A stretch of 64,000 nucleotides of DNA from Pseudomonas denitrificans (nom. rej.) (GCF_008807415.1 NZ_CP043626.1:6610501-6674500); one strand, 5' to 3'; positions 1 to 14,092 are shown, counted from the first letter of the stretch. Made by a program: numbers and translations. The notes: generated by a model from the sequence alone, not told the origin.

Positions 1-495
1 CCGGCCGACGCCAAGGCATGGTTCGGTGCTGCGCCGCCGGACCTGACCCTGGTAGCCCGTGTTCGTGGTGCTGACTGGCTGTACACCTACCTGCGTTCGT
101 TCTACGAAGATCCCAAGCGTCCGTGGGGCGTGAACAACAAGATCTTCCCGAACGTCGGCATGCCGAACGTGCTGGTGAGCCTGCAGGGTCGCCAGGTCGT
201 CGGTTGCAAGCAGGTTCAGGTCGTCGAGGATGGCAAGAAGCAGTACGATCCTCTGACCGGTACCCCGCTGACCCACGAAGCCTGCGACCAGCTGACCATC
301 GTGCCGAAATCCGGCCAGCTGACCGAAGCTCAGTTCGACGAGAAGGTGAAGAACCTGGTGACCTTCCTGGCTTATTCGGCTGACCCGAACAAGCTGGATT
401 CTCACCGCATCGGCACCTACGTTCTGCTGTTCCTGGCCTTCTTCTTCGTATTCGCCTACCTGCTCAAGCGTGAATACTGGAAGGACGTGCACTAA
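1..495 (+). CDS. petC: Cytochrome c1 of the bc1 complex, C-terminal part (5' end outside window)
   Basis: The reading frame is open from base 1, so the gene starts upstream of the window. About 164 residues are visible; the N-terminal CxxCH haem site lies outside. Seen: cytochrome c1-type sequence (ADWLYTYLRSFYEDPKRPWG, then NNKIFPNVGMPNVL) and a single C-terminal hydrophobic anchor (YVLLFLAFFFVFAYLL) ending in a short basic tail. Family knowledge: cytochrome c1 carries electrons from the Rieske protein to soluble cytochrome c and is anchored in the inner membrane with its domain in the periplasm. The following sspA-sspB genes are the usual neighbours of petABC in Pseudomonas. A strong hairpin just after the stop closes the transcript. 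Confidence 0.95.
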   Translation, partial: PADAKAWFGAAPPDLTLVARVRGADWLYTYLRSFYEDPKRPWGVNNKIFPNVGMPNVLVSLQGRQVVGCKQVQVVEDGKKQYDPLTGTPLTHEACDQLTIVPKSGQLTEAQFDEKVKNLVTFLAYSADPNKLDSHRIGTYVLLFLAFFFVFAYLLKREYWKDVH

Positions 496-518
496 GCACC
501 ACCCGTCGTAGTAACAAG

Positions 519-549
519 CGCGCGCCCTACGGGGCGCGCGTGCGTTTTT
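519..549 (+). terminator. Rho-independent terminator after petC
   Basis: A 9-bp perfect GC stem (519-527 with 532-540) with a four-base loop is followed by a run of five T at 545-549. It separates petC from sspA. Confidence 0.85.
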
Positions 550-588
550 CTACCTCCCACAAGAAGATCCTGCGAGGAGGCGCGCGGC

Positions 589-1206
589 ATGGCCGCAATC
601 AACAAGCTCACCTGTTTCTCCGACCCTTCCTGCCACTACAGCCATCGCGTGCGCCTGGTGCTGGCCGAGAAGAGCGTCGTCGCCGACATCATTGACGTGC
701 CTGTCGGCAACATCCCGGCCAAACTCGCCGAAGTGAATCCCTATGGCAGCCTGCCGACCCTGGTGGATCGTGATCTTGCGCTCTACGAGTCGACGGTGGT
801 CATGGAGTACCTCGATGAACGTTATCCACACCCGCCGCTGCTTCCGGTCTATCCGGTAGCCCGCGCCAACAGCCGCCTGCTGATGCACCGCATCCAGCGC
901 GACTGGTGCAGCCTGGTGGATCGTATCCTCGATACCCGCCGCAAGGATGCCGAACGAGCCTTGGCGCGCAAGGAGTTGCGTGAGAGCCTGACCGGAGTGT
1001 CGCCGCTGTTCGCCGACAAGGCGTTCTTCCTCAGTGACGAGCTGAGCCTGGTGGATTGCTGCCTGCTGCCGATCCTCTGGCGCCTGCCGATCCTGGGCAT
1101 TGAGCTTCCGCGGCCGGCGAAGCCTCTGCTGGATTACATGGAGCGGCAGTTTGCGCGGGAAACTTTCCGTGCGAGCCTGTCCTCTATCGAACGTGATATG
1201 CGCTAA
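589..1206 (+). CDS. sspA: Stringent starvation protein A (GST-fold transcription factor)
   Basis: 205 aa, the usual SspA length. The start is supported by GAGGAGG at 574-580, eight bases upstream. The N-terminal third is a thioredoxin-like GST domain ([18 protein letters not shown]) followed by a cis-proline/substrate-loop motif ([20 protein letters not shown]); the rest is the helical GST C-terminal domain. Family knowledge: SspA binds RNA polymerase with sigma70 and alters promoter use in stationary phase and stress, and it affects virulence genes in Pseudomonas and Francisella; it lacks glutathione transferase activity. sspB follows after 8 bases, so the two are very probably co-transcribed. 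Confidence 0.95.
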   Translation: MAAINKLTCFSDPSCHYSHRVRLVLAEKSVVADIIDVPVGNIPAKLAEVNPYGSLPTLVDRDLALYESTVVMEYLDERYPHPPLLPVYPVARANSRLLMHRIQRDWCSLVDRILDTRRKDAERALARKELRESLTGVSPLFADKAFFLSDELSLVDCCLLPILWRLPILGIELPRPAKPLLDYMERQFARETFRASLSSIERDMR

Positions 1207-1214
1207 GGAGCCTG

Positions 1215-1622
1215 ATGATGAACTCCAGTCGTCCCTACCTCGTGCGAGCCCTCTATGAGTGGATCGTCGACAACGGCTGCACGCCGCATATCCTGGTTAA
1301 TTCCGAGTACCCGGGCGTGCGGGTTCCGCCGGGTTATGCCAGCGACGGCCAGATCGTGCTCAACGTCTCTCCGACCGCGGTGCGCCACCTGCAGATGGAC
1401 AACGAGGCGGTCAGCTTCGAAGGTCGCTTCGGTGGCGTCGCCCAGAGCCTCTATGTCCCGTCCCAGGCCGTGATGGCCATCTACGCGCGGGAGAACGGCC
1501 AGGGCATGGTCTTCGACCTGGAGCCGCCGGTGCCCACCGATGACGAGGATCTGCCCGATGACGGCCCCTCCGACGAGCCGCCGCGCCCCAGTGGCCGGCC
1601 GAGCCTCAAGGTGGTGAAGTAA
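1215..1622 (+). CDS. sspB: ClpXP specificity-enhancing factor SspB
   Basis: 135 aa. The ribosome binding site AAGGAG lies just before ATG 1215. The N-terminal ~105 residues match the SspB substrate-binding fold (RPYLVRALYEWIVDNGCTPH, then VNSEYPGVRVP). The acidic, Pro-rich linker (PVPTDDEDLPDDGPSDE) ends in a basic hydrophobic tail, RPSLKVVK, which is the ClpX-docking XB peptide in this family. Family knowledge: the dimer delivers ssrA-tagged, ribosome-rescued peptides to ClpXP. It sits directly behind sspA, as in most gammaproteobacteria. Confidence 0.95.
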   Translation: MMNSSRPYLVRALYEWIVDNGCTPHILVNSEYPGVRVPPGYASDGQIVLNVSPTAVRHLQMDNEAVSFEGRFGGVAQSLYVPSQAVMAIYARENGQGMVFDLEPPVPTDDEDLPDDGPSDEPPRPSGRPSLKVVK

Positions 1623-1623
1623 T

Positions 1624-1652
1624 AAAAAAGGCGGCCCGAGGGTCGCCTTTTT
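1624..1652. terminator. Shared bidirectional terminator, sspB / BON lipoprotein
   Basis: A-run, stem AAGGCGG(C)CC/GG(T)CGCCTT and T-run. Because the stem is flanked by A on one side and T on the other, it can end sspB transcripts and also the convergent minus-strand operon that finishes at 1672. Confidence 0.8.
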
Positions 1653-1671
1653 CATGCCTGCGATCGAGTGA

Positions 1672-3279
<1,608 letters not shown>

Positions 3280-5182
3280 TCTTGAACTCGGCCCAGGGCA
3301 GACGGCGTTCGACGCGCTGCCCGGCGCTGACGCTCAGGGTGCCGGTCAGGCCGTCCACCTGCATGCTCGGCACTGCCTTGAGCTCCGGCAGGCGTGGGGC
3401 CAGTTGGTAGGCGTCGGCACCCATGGCGTAAAGGCGGCCGAGACTGCCGTTGGCGGCCGGCCACTGCGCGGCGACCTGTTGGCGCAGGGCGTTGTTCGGG
3501 TTCAGCAGCCACGGGGTCTCGCAGAAGCGGATGCCGTTCAGATCCTGGTCCTGCGCCGGGTTGTTTACGCCGGTGTACAGGTTGGAGGTGGCGTAGACGG
3601 GCAGGTCACCGGCGTACTGGAATGCCAGGGTCGGCTTGATCTGGCGGGCCTGCTGCGGGGTGGCGGCGAGGAAGATGAAGTCGATGTCCTGACGGCGCGA
3701 CGGCTGGGTGTCGACGCTGCTGTCGAGCACGCCCTGCAGGCGCTTGGCGCGGCCTTCGCTCTGGCGCAGTTGCAGCAGGTCGGCGATCTGGCGGGCCAGC
3801 TCAACCGGCTGGTCGACGTGCTCGGCGGCGATCAGGGTGCCGCCGGCGGCTTGCCAGTTGCGGCTGAAGGAGGCGAGCACACGGTCGCCCCACTCGCCGC
3901 GCGGTACCAGGGCCACGGCGCGGCGCATGCCGTCGTTCCAGGCGCGGTTGGCGACTTCGCGGGCTTCGTCCTCGGCGGACAGGCCGAACTGGAAGAGCTG
4001 GGCCGGACCTTCCTGGTTGCCGTCGGCATAGTTCAGCGCCAGGGTGGTGATCGGCAGTTGCGGCTGGCTGCTCATCTGCTTGACCAGGTTCTTCTCCAGC
4101 GGGCCGACGACCAGTTGTACGCCATCGGCCTGGGCCTGACGGTAGAACTCGTCCAGCGAGCGCACCTGGGTGCTGTCGTAGAGCTTGATCGCCGGCTGCG
4201 CCTGGCCGCTCTGCTGGGCCTGGTAATGGGCGGCGAGGAAGCCGTCCTGCAGGGCGCGGGCGACGGAGGCGAGCTGGCCCTGTTGCGGCAGCAGCAGGCC
4301 GATCTTGTTCAGCGGCTGGGCGGCCAGGGACTTCAGCTTGGTCAGGGCGTCAGGCAGTTGCTTGGCGGCCGGATGATCCGGGTTCTGCGCGACCCAGTTG
4401 TCGATGTTCGACTGTTGTTCCTTCAGAGTCGAGGAAGACTTGGTGATGCGTGCCAGCTCCAGCCAGCCATTCAGGTCACCTTCGTTGCTGCTGGCCTGCA
4501 TCTGCTCCAGGGGCAGGCTGGACACCAGTTTCCAGATTTCCTCATGGTTGGCCTTGCTGGCTTCGGCGTTGAGCAGCGGGTCGATGAACACGCGCTCGCG
4601 GGCGGCGCTCAGGGTCTGGCCGTCGGCGGCCAGGGCCAGGGATTTGACCATGCCGGCGCGGGCCTGCAGGTCCACGGGCATTTCGCCCAGGCGCTGGAAG
4701 CTGGGGTTGTCGAAGGCCTTCAGGGCAGCCTTGGTCTTGTTGCGGGCCAGTTCGAGCTGGGCGCGCAGGGTGCTGGCGAAGACCTGCTGGGCAGGCTTCA
4801 GGCTGTCCATCGGAATCTGGTCGAGGATCTGCGTGGAGCGGCCGAGGTCCTTCTGCTTGTAGGCCAGGTCGGCAGCGGACAGGCGCAGGACGGCGGCTTC
4901 GTCCGGTTTGGCGGTGGAGGCCTGCTGCAGCAGCTGTTCGATGCTGGCGTCCGGGGTGCGCGGCAGTTCGCCGAGATTGGACGACGGGGAGGACGCACAG
5001 GCGGCGAGCATGCCGGCCAGGAACAGAGCGGATAGCGGACGCAGGCGAGCGATCATATCGGGCTTCTCGTGACGCATTCAAAGAGCTGCCGATTGTACCC
5101 AAGCGGTGAGGGTGACGCGATGGCGGCTGCCGGAATCGGGATACAATGCGGCTTTTTCAGATACTTCCGGCGAGGTTAGCGC

Positions 5183-6031
5183 GTGACCCTTGGCACTCTC
5201 TATGTGGTGGCCACTCCCATTGGCAACCTGGACGACATCAGCGCCCGGGCGCTGAAGGTGCTGGCCGACGTGGCCCTGATCGCGGCCGAAGACACCCGTC
5301 ATTCCGTGCGCCTGCTGCAGCACTTCGGCATCCAGACGCCACTGGCGGCCTGCCACGAGCACAATGAGCGGGAGCAGGGTGGGCGCTTCCTCACCAAGCT
5401 GCAGGCTGGCGAGGACGTTGCGCTGATCTCCGATGCAGGCACGCCGCTGATTTCCGATCCGGGCTACCACCTGGTGCGCCAGGCGCGCGCAGCCGGCATC
5501 GCCGTGGTGCCGGTGCCGGGGGCCTGTGCGCTGATTGCCGCGCTTTCCGCTGCTGGCCTGCCATCGGATCGTTTCGTCTTCGAAGGCTTCCTGCCCGCCA
5601 AGGTCGCCGGTCGCCGCGGGCGTCTGGAGGCGCTGGTGGATGAGCCACGCACCCTGATTTTCTACGAGGCGCCGCACCGGGTGCTGGAGTGCATCGAGGA
5701 TATGGCGGCGATCTTTGGCGACGAACGGCCGGCGCTGCTGGCCCGTGAGCTGACCAAGACCTTCGAGACCCTGAAGGGGCTGCCGCTGGGCGAGTTGCGC
5801 GAGTTCGTGGCGTCCGACAGTAACCAGCAGCGGGGTGAATGCGTGCTGCTGGTGGCCGGAAAACCCGCGCCGGAAGGCGATGAGGCGGTGGACGCGCAGA
5901 CTTTGCGGGTACTCGATCTGCTGCTGGCGGAGTTGCCGGTCAAGCGCGCTGCAGCGCTTGCCGCGGAGATCACCGGGGCACGCAAGAACCAGCTTTACCA
6001 GCTCGCACTGGAGCGGCAGGGCAAGGCTTGA
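5183..6031 (+). CDS. rsmI: 16S rRNA C1402 2'-O-ribose methyltransferase RsmI
   Basis: 282 aa, starting at GTG 5183. It is divergent from lpoA and has typical motifs of the tetrapyrrole-methylase fold: [15 protein letters not shown] at the N terminus, [24 protein letters not shown] (SAM binding) and [19 protein letters not shown]. Family knowledge: RsmI methylates the ribose of C1402 in the P-site of 16S rRNA, while RsmH (encoded 1.2 kb downstream here) methylates N4 of the same base, so both enzymes for the m4Cm1402 modification are in this window. The rnpB promoter begins immediately after its stop. Confidence 0.96.
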   Translation: MTLGTLYVVATPIGNLDDISARALKVLADVALIAAEDTRHSVRLLQHFGIQTPLAACHEHNEREQGGRFLTKLQAGEDVALISDAGTPLISDPGYHLVRQARAAGIAVVPVPGACALIAALSAAGLPSDRFVFEGFLPAKVAGRRGRLEALVDEPRTLIFYEAPHRVLECIEDMAAIFGDERPALLARELTKTFETLKGLPLGELREFVASDSNQQRGECVLLVAGKPAPEGDEAVDAQTLRVLDLLLAELPVKRAAALAAEITGARKNQLYQLALERQGKA

Positions 6032-6033
6032 GC

Positions 6034-6062
6034 TTGTCCTGAGCGTCGTCAGCCGCTAATCT
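6034..6062 (+). promoter_or_regulatory. Predicted sigma70 promoter of rnpB
   Basis: TTGTCC (6034-6039), 17-base spacer, TAATCT (6057-6062). The predicted start falls within a few bases of the RNase P RNA 5' end. The -35 box lies three bases beyond the rsmI stop. Confidence 0.6.
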
Positions 6063-6071
6063 TGCGGACTG

Positions 6072-6424
6072 AGAGTCGATTGGACAGTCGCTGTTCCGTG
6101 GTGTTCCACCACGGGGTGGAGGAAAGTCCGGGCTCCACAGGGCAGAGTGCCAGGTAACGCCTGGGAGGCGCGAGCCTACGGAAAGTGCCACAGAAAATAA
6201 CCGCCTAAGCGCGCAAGCGCCGGTAAGGGTGAAAAGGTGCGGTAAGAGCGCACCGCGCGGCTGGCAACAGTTCGTGGCTAGGTAAACCCCACTCGGAGCA
6301 AGATCAAATAGGAACCCATTGGCGCGGCCCGCGTTGGGTTCGGGTAGATCGCTTGAGGCATGCAGTGATGTATGTCCCAGAGGAATGGCTGTCCTCGACA
6401 GAACCCGGCTTACAGATCGACTCT
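6072..6424 (+). ncRNA. rnpB: RNase P RNA (M1 RNA, bacterial class A)
   Basis: About 353 nt. The ends pair with each other: AGAGTCGAT at 6072 with ATCGACTCT at 6416-6424 (helix P1). Conserved RNase P signatures are present: GAGGAAAGTCCGGGCTCCAC near 6118 (CRI), AGGGTGAAAAGGTGCGGTAAGAG near 6226, and the 3' core AGATCAAATAGGAAC/ACAGAACCCGGCTTA. It is the catalytic subunit that removes 5' leaders from tRNA precursors. It is located between rsmI and mraZ, its normal place in Pseudomonas. Confidence 0.97.
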
Positions 6425-6509
6425 CACCACTTTTCCTCCACTTCTTCCCACATGACCATTTGTCGCTGACCGGAAGAAGTTACAAACTTAAGAAATCACT
6501 TTAAGTATG

Positions 6510-6544
6510 AAAGCCCAGTGTTTTGAAAACACTGGGCTTTTCTC
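6510..6544 (+). terminator. Terminator downstream of rnpB
   Basis: A 31-base near-perfect palindrome (AAAGCCCAGTGTTTT/AAAACACTGGGCTTT) followed by TCTCTTTTC. It lies 86 bases after the mature RNase P RNA end and before the mraZ promoter, so it isolates the dcw cluster from upstream transcription. Confidence 0.8.
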
Positions 6545-6631
6545 TTTTCTGGCGCGTCAAATTCCCTCCCCAGGCCTCGCAAAAGCACGCTAAATCTCAG
6601 TCCTGTAAGGATTTTTCCCCTCTGGCTCGCC

Positions 6632-6661
6632 TTGACGGTGGGGAGCGCGGATTTCTATAGT
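6632..6661 (+). promoter_or_regulatory. Predicted main dcw promoter (Pmra)
   Basis: TTGACG (6632-6637), 18-base spacer, TATAGT (6656-6661). It is the best sigma70-like promoter in the 311-base gap between rnpB and mraZ. The predicted start, near 6668, lies directly before the MraZ boxes. Confidence 0.65.
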
Positions 6662-6670
6662 GTGCGGAAG

Positions 6671-6694
6671 TGGTACGAAGTGGGTAAAAGTGGG
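6671..6694 (+). promoter_or_regulatory. MraZ operator: three TGGK repeats with 10-bp period
   Basis: TGGT (6671), TGGG (6681) and TGGG (6691) are spaced exactly 10 bp apart, each preceded by AAG. Known MraZ sites in E. coli and Mycoplasma are direct TGGGN repeats with 5-bp spacers, the same period. The position just downstream of the predicted transcription start suits repression of its own operon. Confidence 0.7.
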
Positions 6695-6735
6695 ATCAAC
6701 AGGCATGGATAGCCAACCACAGGGGAAGCGCTGAC

Positions 6736-7191
6736 GTGTTTCGCGGAGCTAACGCCATCAGTCTCGACGCCAAAGGGCGCCTCGCGATGCCGAGTCGGTA
6801 TCGTGACGAGCTCGTTTCGCGTTGCAATGGCCAGCTCATCGTCACCATCGATGCCGTCGATACCTGCCTCACTGTCTATCCCCTCCCTGAATGGGAACTC
6901 ATCGAAGCCAAGCTGCGCGAACTGCCCTCGCTGCGTGAAGAAACGCGGCGCCTGCAGCGTTTGCTGATTGGCAATGCCGTTGACCTGGAGCTGGATGGCG
7001 CCGGGCGTTTTCTCATTCCGCCGCGCCTGCGCGAGTACGCCGGCCTGGACAAGAAAGCGATGCTGGTCGGCCAGCTGAACAAGTTCCAGTTGTGGGACGA
7101 AGACAAATGGAATGCGGTTGCCGAGGCCGATCTCGCAGCCATCAAAGAGCCCGGCGGTCTGCCGGATGAATTGCGCGACCTTATTCTGTGA
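6736..7191 (+). CDS. mraZ: Transcriptional regulator MraZ
   Basis: 151 aa, GTG start 6736 with AGGGGAAG ten bases upstream. It has two AbrB-like swapped-hairpin domains, each with the Dx[13 protein letters not shown] motif: [18 protein letters not shown] (about residues 8-25) and [19 protein letters not shown] (about 78-96). Family knowledge: MraZ forms a ring-like oligomer, binds TGGG repeats in its own promoter and represses the dcw operon. Such repeats are visible at 6671-6694. Its stop overlaps the rsmH start by four bases. Confidence 0.96.
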   Translation: MFRGANAISLDAKGRLAMPSRYRDELVSRCNGQLIVTIDAVDTCLTVYPLPEWELIEAKLRELPSLREETRRLQRLLIGNAVDLELDGAGRFLIPPRLREYAGLDKKAMLVGQLNKFQLWDEDKWNAVAEADLAAIKEPGGLPDELRDLIL

Positions 7192-8137
7192 GCCTGCCTG
7201 TGACCAGTACCTTCCAACACATCACCGTTCTGCTCGAGGAGGCCGTCGAAGCGCTGGCCCCCCTGGAGGGCGGCCGCTATGTGGACGGAACCTTCGGAAG
7301 GGGAGGGCACAGCCGGGCCTTGCTTGGGAGACTCGGCCCGGGCGGTCAACTGCTCGGGTTCGACAAGGATCCCCAGGCGATTGCGACGGGAAAAACACTG
7401 GCGGCCGAAGACGGCCGCTTCGTCATTGTGCAAAGGTCCTTCGCCGAGATGGCGGAAGAGTTCTCCGCGCGCGGCCTGCAGGGCAGCGTGAATGGCGTTC
7501 TGCTGGACCTTGGCGTGTCTTCGCCGCAGCTGGATGATCCTGAGCGGGGCTTCAGTTTCCTCAACGACGGCCCGCTGGACATGCGCATGAACCCGGACCA
7601 GGGCGTCAGCGCCGCGCAGTGGATCGCCACTGCCGCGGAAGACGAGATCGCCCGCGTGTTCAAGGATTACGGCGAAGAGCGTTTCGCCAAGCGCATGGCT
7701 CGCGCGATCGTGCAGCGCCGCGCGCAAGCGCCGTTCGAGCGCACTGCCGATCTGGCAGCGGTGATCACCGAGGCCAATCCGGCCTGGGAGAAGGGCAAGA
7801 ACCCGGCTACCCGCGCCTTCCAGGGGCTGCGGATCTTCATCAACAACGAGCTGGGCGATCTGGAGCGTGGCCTCGAGGCTGCGCTGGAAGGCCTGGCCGT
7901 GGGCGGTCGCCTGGTGGTGATCAGCTTCCATTCGCTGGAAGACCGCATCGTCAAACAGTTCATGCGCAAGCAGGTGAAGGGCGAGGCGGACAACCTGCCG
8001 CGCAATCTGCCGATCCAGGTCAAGCCCTTTGACCCGCGCCTGAAACTCATCGGCAAGCCGGTCTACGCCTCTGAGGCCGAACTCAAGGCCAACCCGCGCT
8101 CGCGCAGCGCGGTCATGCGCATCGCGGAGAAGCTCAG

Positions 8138-8141
<4 letters not shown>
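7188..8141 (+). CDS. rsmH: 16S rRNA C1402 N4-methyltransferase RsmH (MraW)
   Basis: 317 aa from GTG 7188 (overlaps mraZ by four bases); GTG 7200, nearer the conserved start, is an alternative. It shows the SAM motif [11 protein letters not shown], the family motifs [12 protein letters not shown] and [15 protein letters not shown], and near the end [16 protein letters not shown] and PRSRSAVMR. It adds the N4-methyl group to C1402 of 16S rRNA, complementing RsmI encoded upstream. It also has a known genetic position as second dcw gene. Confidence 0.96.
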
Positions 8142-10175
<2,034 letters not shown>

Positions 10176-10176
<1 letters not shown>

Positions 10177-11639
10177 TGCCGATGAGCCTGAATCAACTGC
10201 TGCCGCAAGCCGAAAGTGGCGAACTGATCCGTGAGCTGACCCTGGACAGCCGCACCGTCAAGCCGGGCGACCTGTTCCTGGCTGTGCCGGGTGGCCGTCA
10301 GGATGGCCGCGGGCACATTGCCGCCGCGCTCACCCAGGGAGCGGCCGCTGTTGCCTATGAAGCAGAGGGTGCTGTAGACCTGCCACCCAGCGATGTGCCG
10401 ATGATTGCCATCAAGGGCCTCGCCAAGCAGCTGTCCGCTATCGCCGGGCGCTTCTACGGCGAACCCAGCCGTGGCGTCGAACTGGTCGGCGTGACCGGCA
10501 CCAACGGCAAGACCAGCGTCAGCCAACTGGTGGCCCAGGCGCTGGACCTGCTCGGCGAACGCTGCGGCATCGTCGGCACCCTCGGCACCGGTTTCTATGG
10601 CGCGCTGGAAAGCGGTCGCCACACCACGCCTGACCCGCTTGCCGTGCAGGCGACCCTGGCACGCCTGAAACAGGCTGGCGCCAAGGCCGTTGCCATGGAA
10701 GTGTCCTCCCACGGCCTGGAACAGGGCCGCGTTGCGGCGCTGGGCTTCGATGTGGCGGTGTTCACCAACCTGTCCCGCGACCATCTGGACTACCACGGCT
10801 CGATGGAAGCCTACGGCGCCGCCAAGGCCAAGCTGTTCGCCTGGCAAGGCCTGCGTTGCCGGGTTATCAACCTGGACGACGACTTCGGTCGCCAGCTGGC
10901 TGCCGAGTCCCAAGAATCCCGCCTGATGGGTTACAGCCTGAGCGACCCGTCGGCCTACATCTATTGCCGCGAAGCCACCTTCAGCGATGCCGGCGTGCAA
11001 GCGCAGATCGTCACCCCGCAGGGCGAAGGCCTCCTGCGCAGCTCGCTGCTGGGCAAGTTCAACCTGAGCAACCTGCTGGCCGTGGTCGGCGCGCTGCTGG
11101 GCCTGGACTACCCGCTGGGCGACGTGCTCAAGGTGCTGCCGCAGCTGGAAGGTCCGATCGGTCGCATGCAGCGCCTGGGCGGCGGTGAAAAGCCGCTGGT
11201 GGTCGTGGACTACGCCCACACCCCGGACGCGCTGGAGAAAGTCCTGCTGGCCCTGCGTCCGCACGTACATGGCCAGCTGCTTTGCCTGTTCGGCTGCGGC
11301 GGCGACCGTGACAGCGGCAAGCGCCCGATCATGGCGCAGATCGCCGAACAGCATGCCGACCGCGTGCTGGTTACCGATGACAACCCGCGCACCGAGAAGA
11401 GCGAGGCGATCATCGCCGACATCCGTGCCGGTTTCGCCAAGCCCGAAGCGGTCGAGTTCGTGCCCGGCCGCGGCGAAGCCATCGCTCGCCTGATCGCCGC
11501 TGCGGGCGTCGATGACGTCGTGCTGCTGGCCGGCAAGGGGCATGAGGATTACCAGGAGATCGACGGTGTTCGCCACCCGTTCTCCGATCTGGAACAAGCC
11601 GCCAAGGCGCTGGCTGCCTGGGAGGTGAAGCGTGCTTAA
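10176..11639 (+). CDS. murE: UDP-MurNAc-L-Ala-D-Glu:meso-DAP ligase MurE
   Basis: 487 aa. AGGAGG lies at 10161-10166 before the start. The ATP loop GTNGKT is at residues 108-113. The meso-diaminopimelate recognition motif DNPR is at 402-405, which indicates DAP rather than lysine in the peptide stem, as expected in a Gram-negative. Mur ligase N-terminal, central and C-terminal domains are in order. Cytoplasmic third amino-acid addition in lipid II synthesis. It overlaps murF by eight bases. Confidence 0.97.
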
Positions 11640-12996
11640 ACCCCTTTCGCTCAACGAGGTCGCTGGTGCGCTGCAAGGCCGTGTGGTCGGCGCCGACACC
11701 AGCTTCGACGCCGTGAGCACCGACAGCCGCGCCATCGTGCCCGGCCAGCTGTTCATTGCCCTGACCGGTCCGCGTTTCGACGGCCACGACTACCTGGCTG
11801 ACGTCGCCGCCAAGGGCGCGGTTGCTGCCCTGGTCGAGCGCGAAGTCGCCGGTGCGCCGCTGCCGCAACTGATCGTGGCAGATACCCGTATCGCGCTGGG
11901 CCAGCTTGGCGCGCTGAACCGTGCTGCCTTTACCGGTCGCGTCGCGGCTGTGACGGGCTCCAGCGGCAAGACCACCGTGAAGGAGATGCTTGCCAGCATC
12001 CTGCGGACCCAGGGCGAGGTCCTGGCGACCCGCGGCAACCTGAACAACGACCTCGGCGCACCGTTGACCCTGTTGCAGCTGGCGCCTGAGCACAAGAGCG
12101 CAGTCATCGAATTGGGCGCCAACCGTGTCGGCGAGATCGCCTACACCGTTGCGTTGACCCGCCCGCAGGTCGCCATCATCACCAACGCCGGCACCGCCCA
12201 CGTGGGTGAGTTCGGTGGCCAGGACAAGATCGTCCTGGCCAAGGGCGAGATTCTCGAGGGGCTGGCTGCCGACGGCGTGGCCATCCTCAATCGCGACGAC
12301 AAGGCCTTTGATACCTGGCAGGCCCGCGCTGCCGGTCGCCGTATCTCCAGTTTCGGCCTGCACGATGCGCGCGCCGAATTCCGCGCCAGCGATGTGAAGC
12401 GTGATGCTCGTGGTTGCCCGGGTTTCACCCTGCAGGGCCCGGCCGGCGAGGCTGCCGTCCAGCTGAATCTGCTGGGTGAGCACAACGTCACGAATGCGCT
12501 GGCCGCTGCCGCTGCCGCTCATGCCCTTGGCGTGCCGCTGGTCGGGATCGTTTCCGGCCTGCAGAACCTGCAGCCGGTCAAGGGTCGCGCCGTAGCCCAG
12601 TTGGCGACGAATGGCATGCGTGTGATCGACGACAGCTACAACGCCAACCCGGCTTCAATCTGCGCGGCGATTGATATACTCGCCGGCTTTTCCGGCCGGA
12701 CCGTCCTGGTCCTCGGGGACATGGGCGAACTGGGTGCCTGGGCGGAATCTTCCCACCGCGAAGTGGGAACCTACGCCATTGGCAAAGTCACCTCGCTCTA
12801 TGCCGTCGGACCGTTGATGAGCCACGCCGTGCAGGCGTTCGGTTCCGCGGGCCGGCACTTCGCCGATCAGGCCAGCCTGATCAGCGCCCTGGCCGACGAA
12901 GCATCGACCACCACCATTCTGATCAAGGGTTCCCGCAGCGCGGCGATGGACAAGGTCGTCGCGGCGCTGTGTGGTTCCTCCGAGGAGATTCACTAA
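11632..12996 (+). CDS. murF: UDP-MurNAc-tripeptide:D-Ala-D-Ala ligase MurF
   Basis: 454 aa from GTG 11632. The ATP-binding loop GSSGKTT starts at residue 109. Also seen are the Mur central motif NLNNDLGAPLTLLQL, ELGANRVGEIAY, and the C-terminal DDSYNANPASICAAID and LGDMGELG. It adds D-Ala-D-Ala (made by DdlB, encoded downstream) to the UDP-MurNAc-tripeptide. mraY starts on the base after its stop. Confidence 0.97.
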   Translation: MLKPLSLNEVAGALQGRVVGADTSFDAVSTDSRAIVPGQLFIALTGPRFDGHDYLADVAAKGAVAALVEREVAGAPLPQLIVADTRIALGQLGALNRAAFTGRVAAVTGSSGKTTVKEMLASILRTQGEVLATRGNLNNDLGAPLTLLQLAPEHKSAVIELGANRVGEIAYTVALTRPQVAIITNAGTAHVGEFGGQDKIVLAKGEILEGLAADGVAILNRDDKAFDTWQARAAGRRISSFGLHDARAEFRASDVKRDARGCPGFTLQGPAGEAAVQLNLLGEHNVTNALAAAAAAHALGVPLVGIVSGLQNLQPVKGRAVAQLATNGMRVIDDSYNANPASICAAIDILAGFSGRTVLVLGDMGELGAWAESSHREVGTYAIGKVTSLYAVGPLMSHAVQAFGSAGRHFADQASLISALADEASTTTILIKGSRSAAMDKVVAALCGSSEEIH

Positions 12997-14079
12997 ATGC
13001 TGCTGCTGCTCGCCGAGTACCTGCAACAGTTCTACAAGGGCTTCGGCGTCTTCCAGTACCTGACCCTGCGCGGCATCCTCAGCGTGCTGACCGCACTCGC
13101 CCTGTCGCTCTGGCTGGGCCCGTGGATGATCCGCACCCTGCAGGTCCGCCAGATCGGCCAGTCCGTGCGCAACGACGGCCCGCAATCGCACCTGTCCAAG
13201 AAAGGCACGCCGACCATGGGTGGCGCGCTGATCCTCACCGCCATCGCCATCAGCACGCTGCTGTGGTCCGACTGGTCGAACCGTTACGTCTGGGTCGTGC
13301 TGGCTGTGACCCTGCTGTTCGGCGCCATCGGCTGGGTGGATGACTACCGCAAGGTGATCGAGAAGAACTCCCGCGGCCTGCCGAGCCGCTGGAAGTATTT
13401 CTGGCAGTCGGTATTCGGCCTGGGCGCGGCGATCTTCCTCTATATGACTGCCGAGACGCCGGTCGAGACCACCCTGATCGTGCCGATGCTGAAAAACGTC
13501 GAGATCCCGCTGGGCATCTTCTTCGTGGTGCTGACCTACTTCGTGATCGTCGGCTCCAGCAACGCGGTGAACCTGACCGATGGCCTCGACGGCCTGGCGA
13601 TCATGCCCACCGTGATGGTCGGCGGCGCGCTGGGGATCTTCTGCTACCTGTCGGGCAACATCAAATTCGCCGAATACCTGTTCATCCCGAGCGTGCCGGG
13701 TGCGGGCGAACTGATCATCTTCTGCGGCGCCATCGTCGGCGCTGGGTTGGGCTTCCTCTGGTTCAACACCTATCCGGCCCAGGTCTTCATGGGTGACGTC
13801 GGCGCGCTGGCGCTGGGCGCCGCGCTGGGCACCATCGCCGTGATCGTCCGCCAGGAGATCGTGCTGTTCATCATGGGTGGCGTGTTCGTCATGGAAACCC
13901 TGTCGGTGGTGATCCAGGTCGCCTCCTTCAAGTTGACCGGCAAGCGGGTGTTCCGCATGGCGCCGATCCACCACCACTTCGAACTCAAAGGCTGGCCGGA
14001 GCCGCGCGTGATCGTGCGCTTCTGGATCATCACGGTGATTCTCGTGCTGATCGGCCTGGCTACGTTGAAACTGCGTTGA
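12997..14079 (+). CDS. mraY: Phospho-MurNAc-pentapeptide transferase MraY
   Basis: 360 aa polytopic inner-membrane protein with about ten hydrophobic helices. Signature loops: [12 protein letters not shown] (about residues 68-79), the Asp pair in [18 protein letters not shown], and the C-terminal [14 protein letters not shown]. It transfers phospho-MurNAc-pentapeptide to undecaprenyl phosphate to form lipid I. Ribosome binding sequence GAGGAG sits at 12981-12986 within the end of murF. Confidence 0.97.
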   Translation: MLLLLAEYLQQFYKGFGVFQYLTLRGILSVLTALALSLWLGPWMIRTLQVRQIGQSVRNDGPQSHLSKKGTPTMGGALILTAIAISTLLWSDWSNRYVWVVLAVTLLFGAIGWVDDYRKVIEKNSRGLPSRWKYFWQSVFGLGAAIFLYMTAETPVETTLIVPMLKNVEIPLGIFFVVLTYFVIVGSSNAVNLTDGLDGLAIMPTVMVGGALGIFCYLSGNIKFAEYLFIPSVPGAGELIIFCGAIVGAGLGFLWFNTYPAQVFMGDVGALALGAALGTIAVIVRQEIVLFIMGGVFVMETLSVVIQVASFKLTGKRVFRMAPIHHHFELKGWPEPRVIVRFWIITVILVLIGLATLKLR

Positions 14080-14092
14080 GGACTGATCGAGC

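Noticed and set aside
5112..5147. Promoter for rsmI with TACAAT at 5142
   Set aside because: The -10 box is fair, but no -35 box at suitable spacing is convincing.
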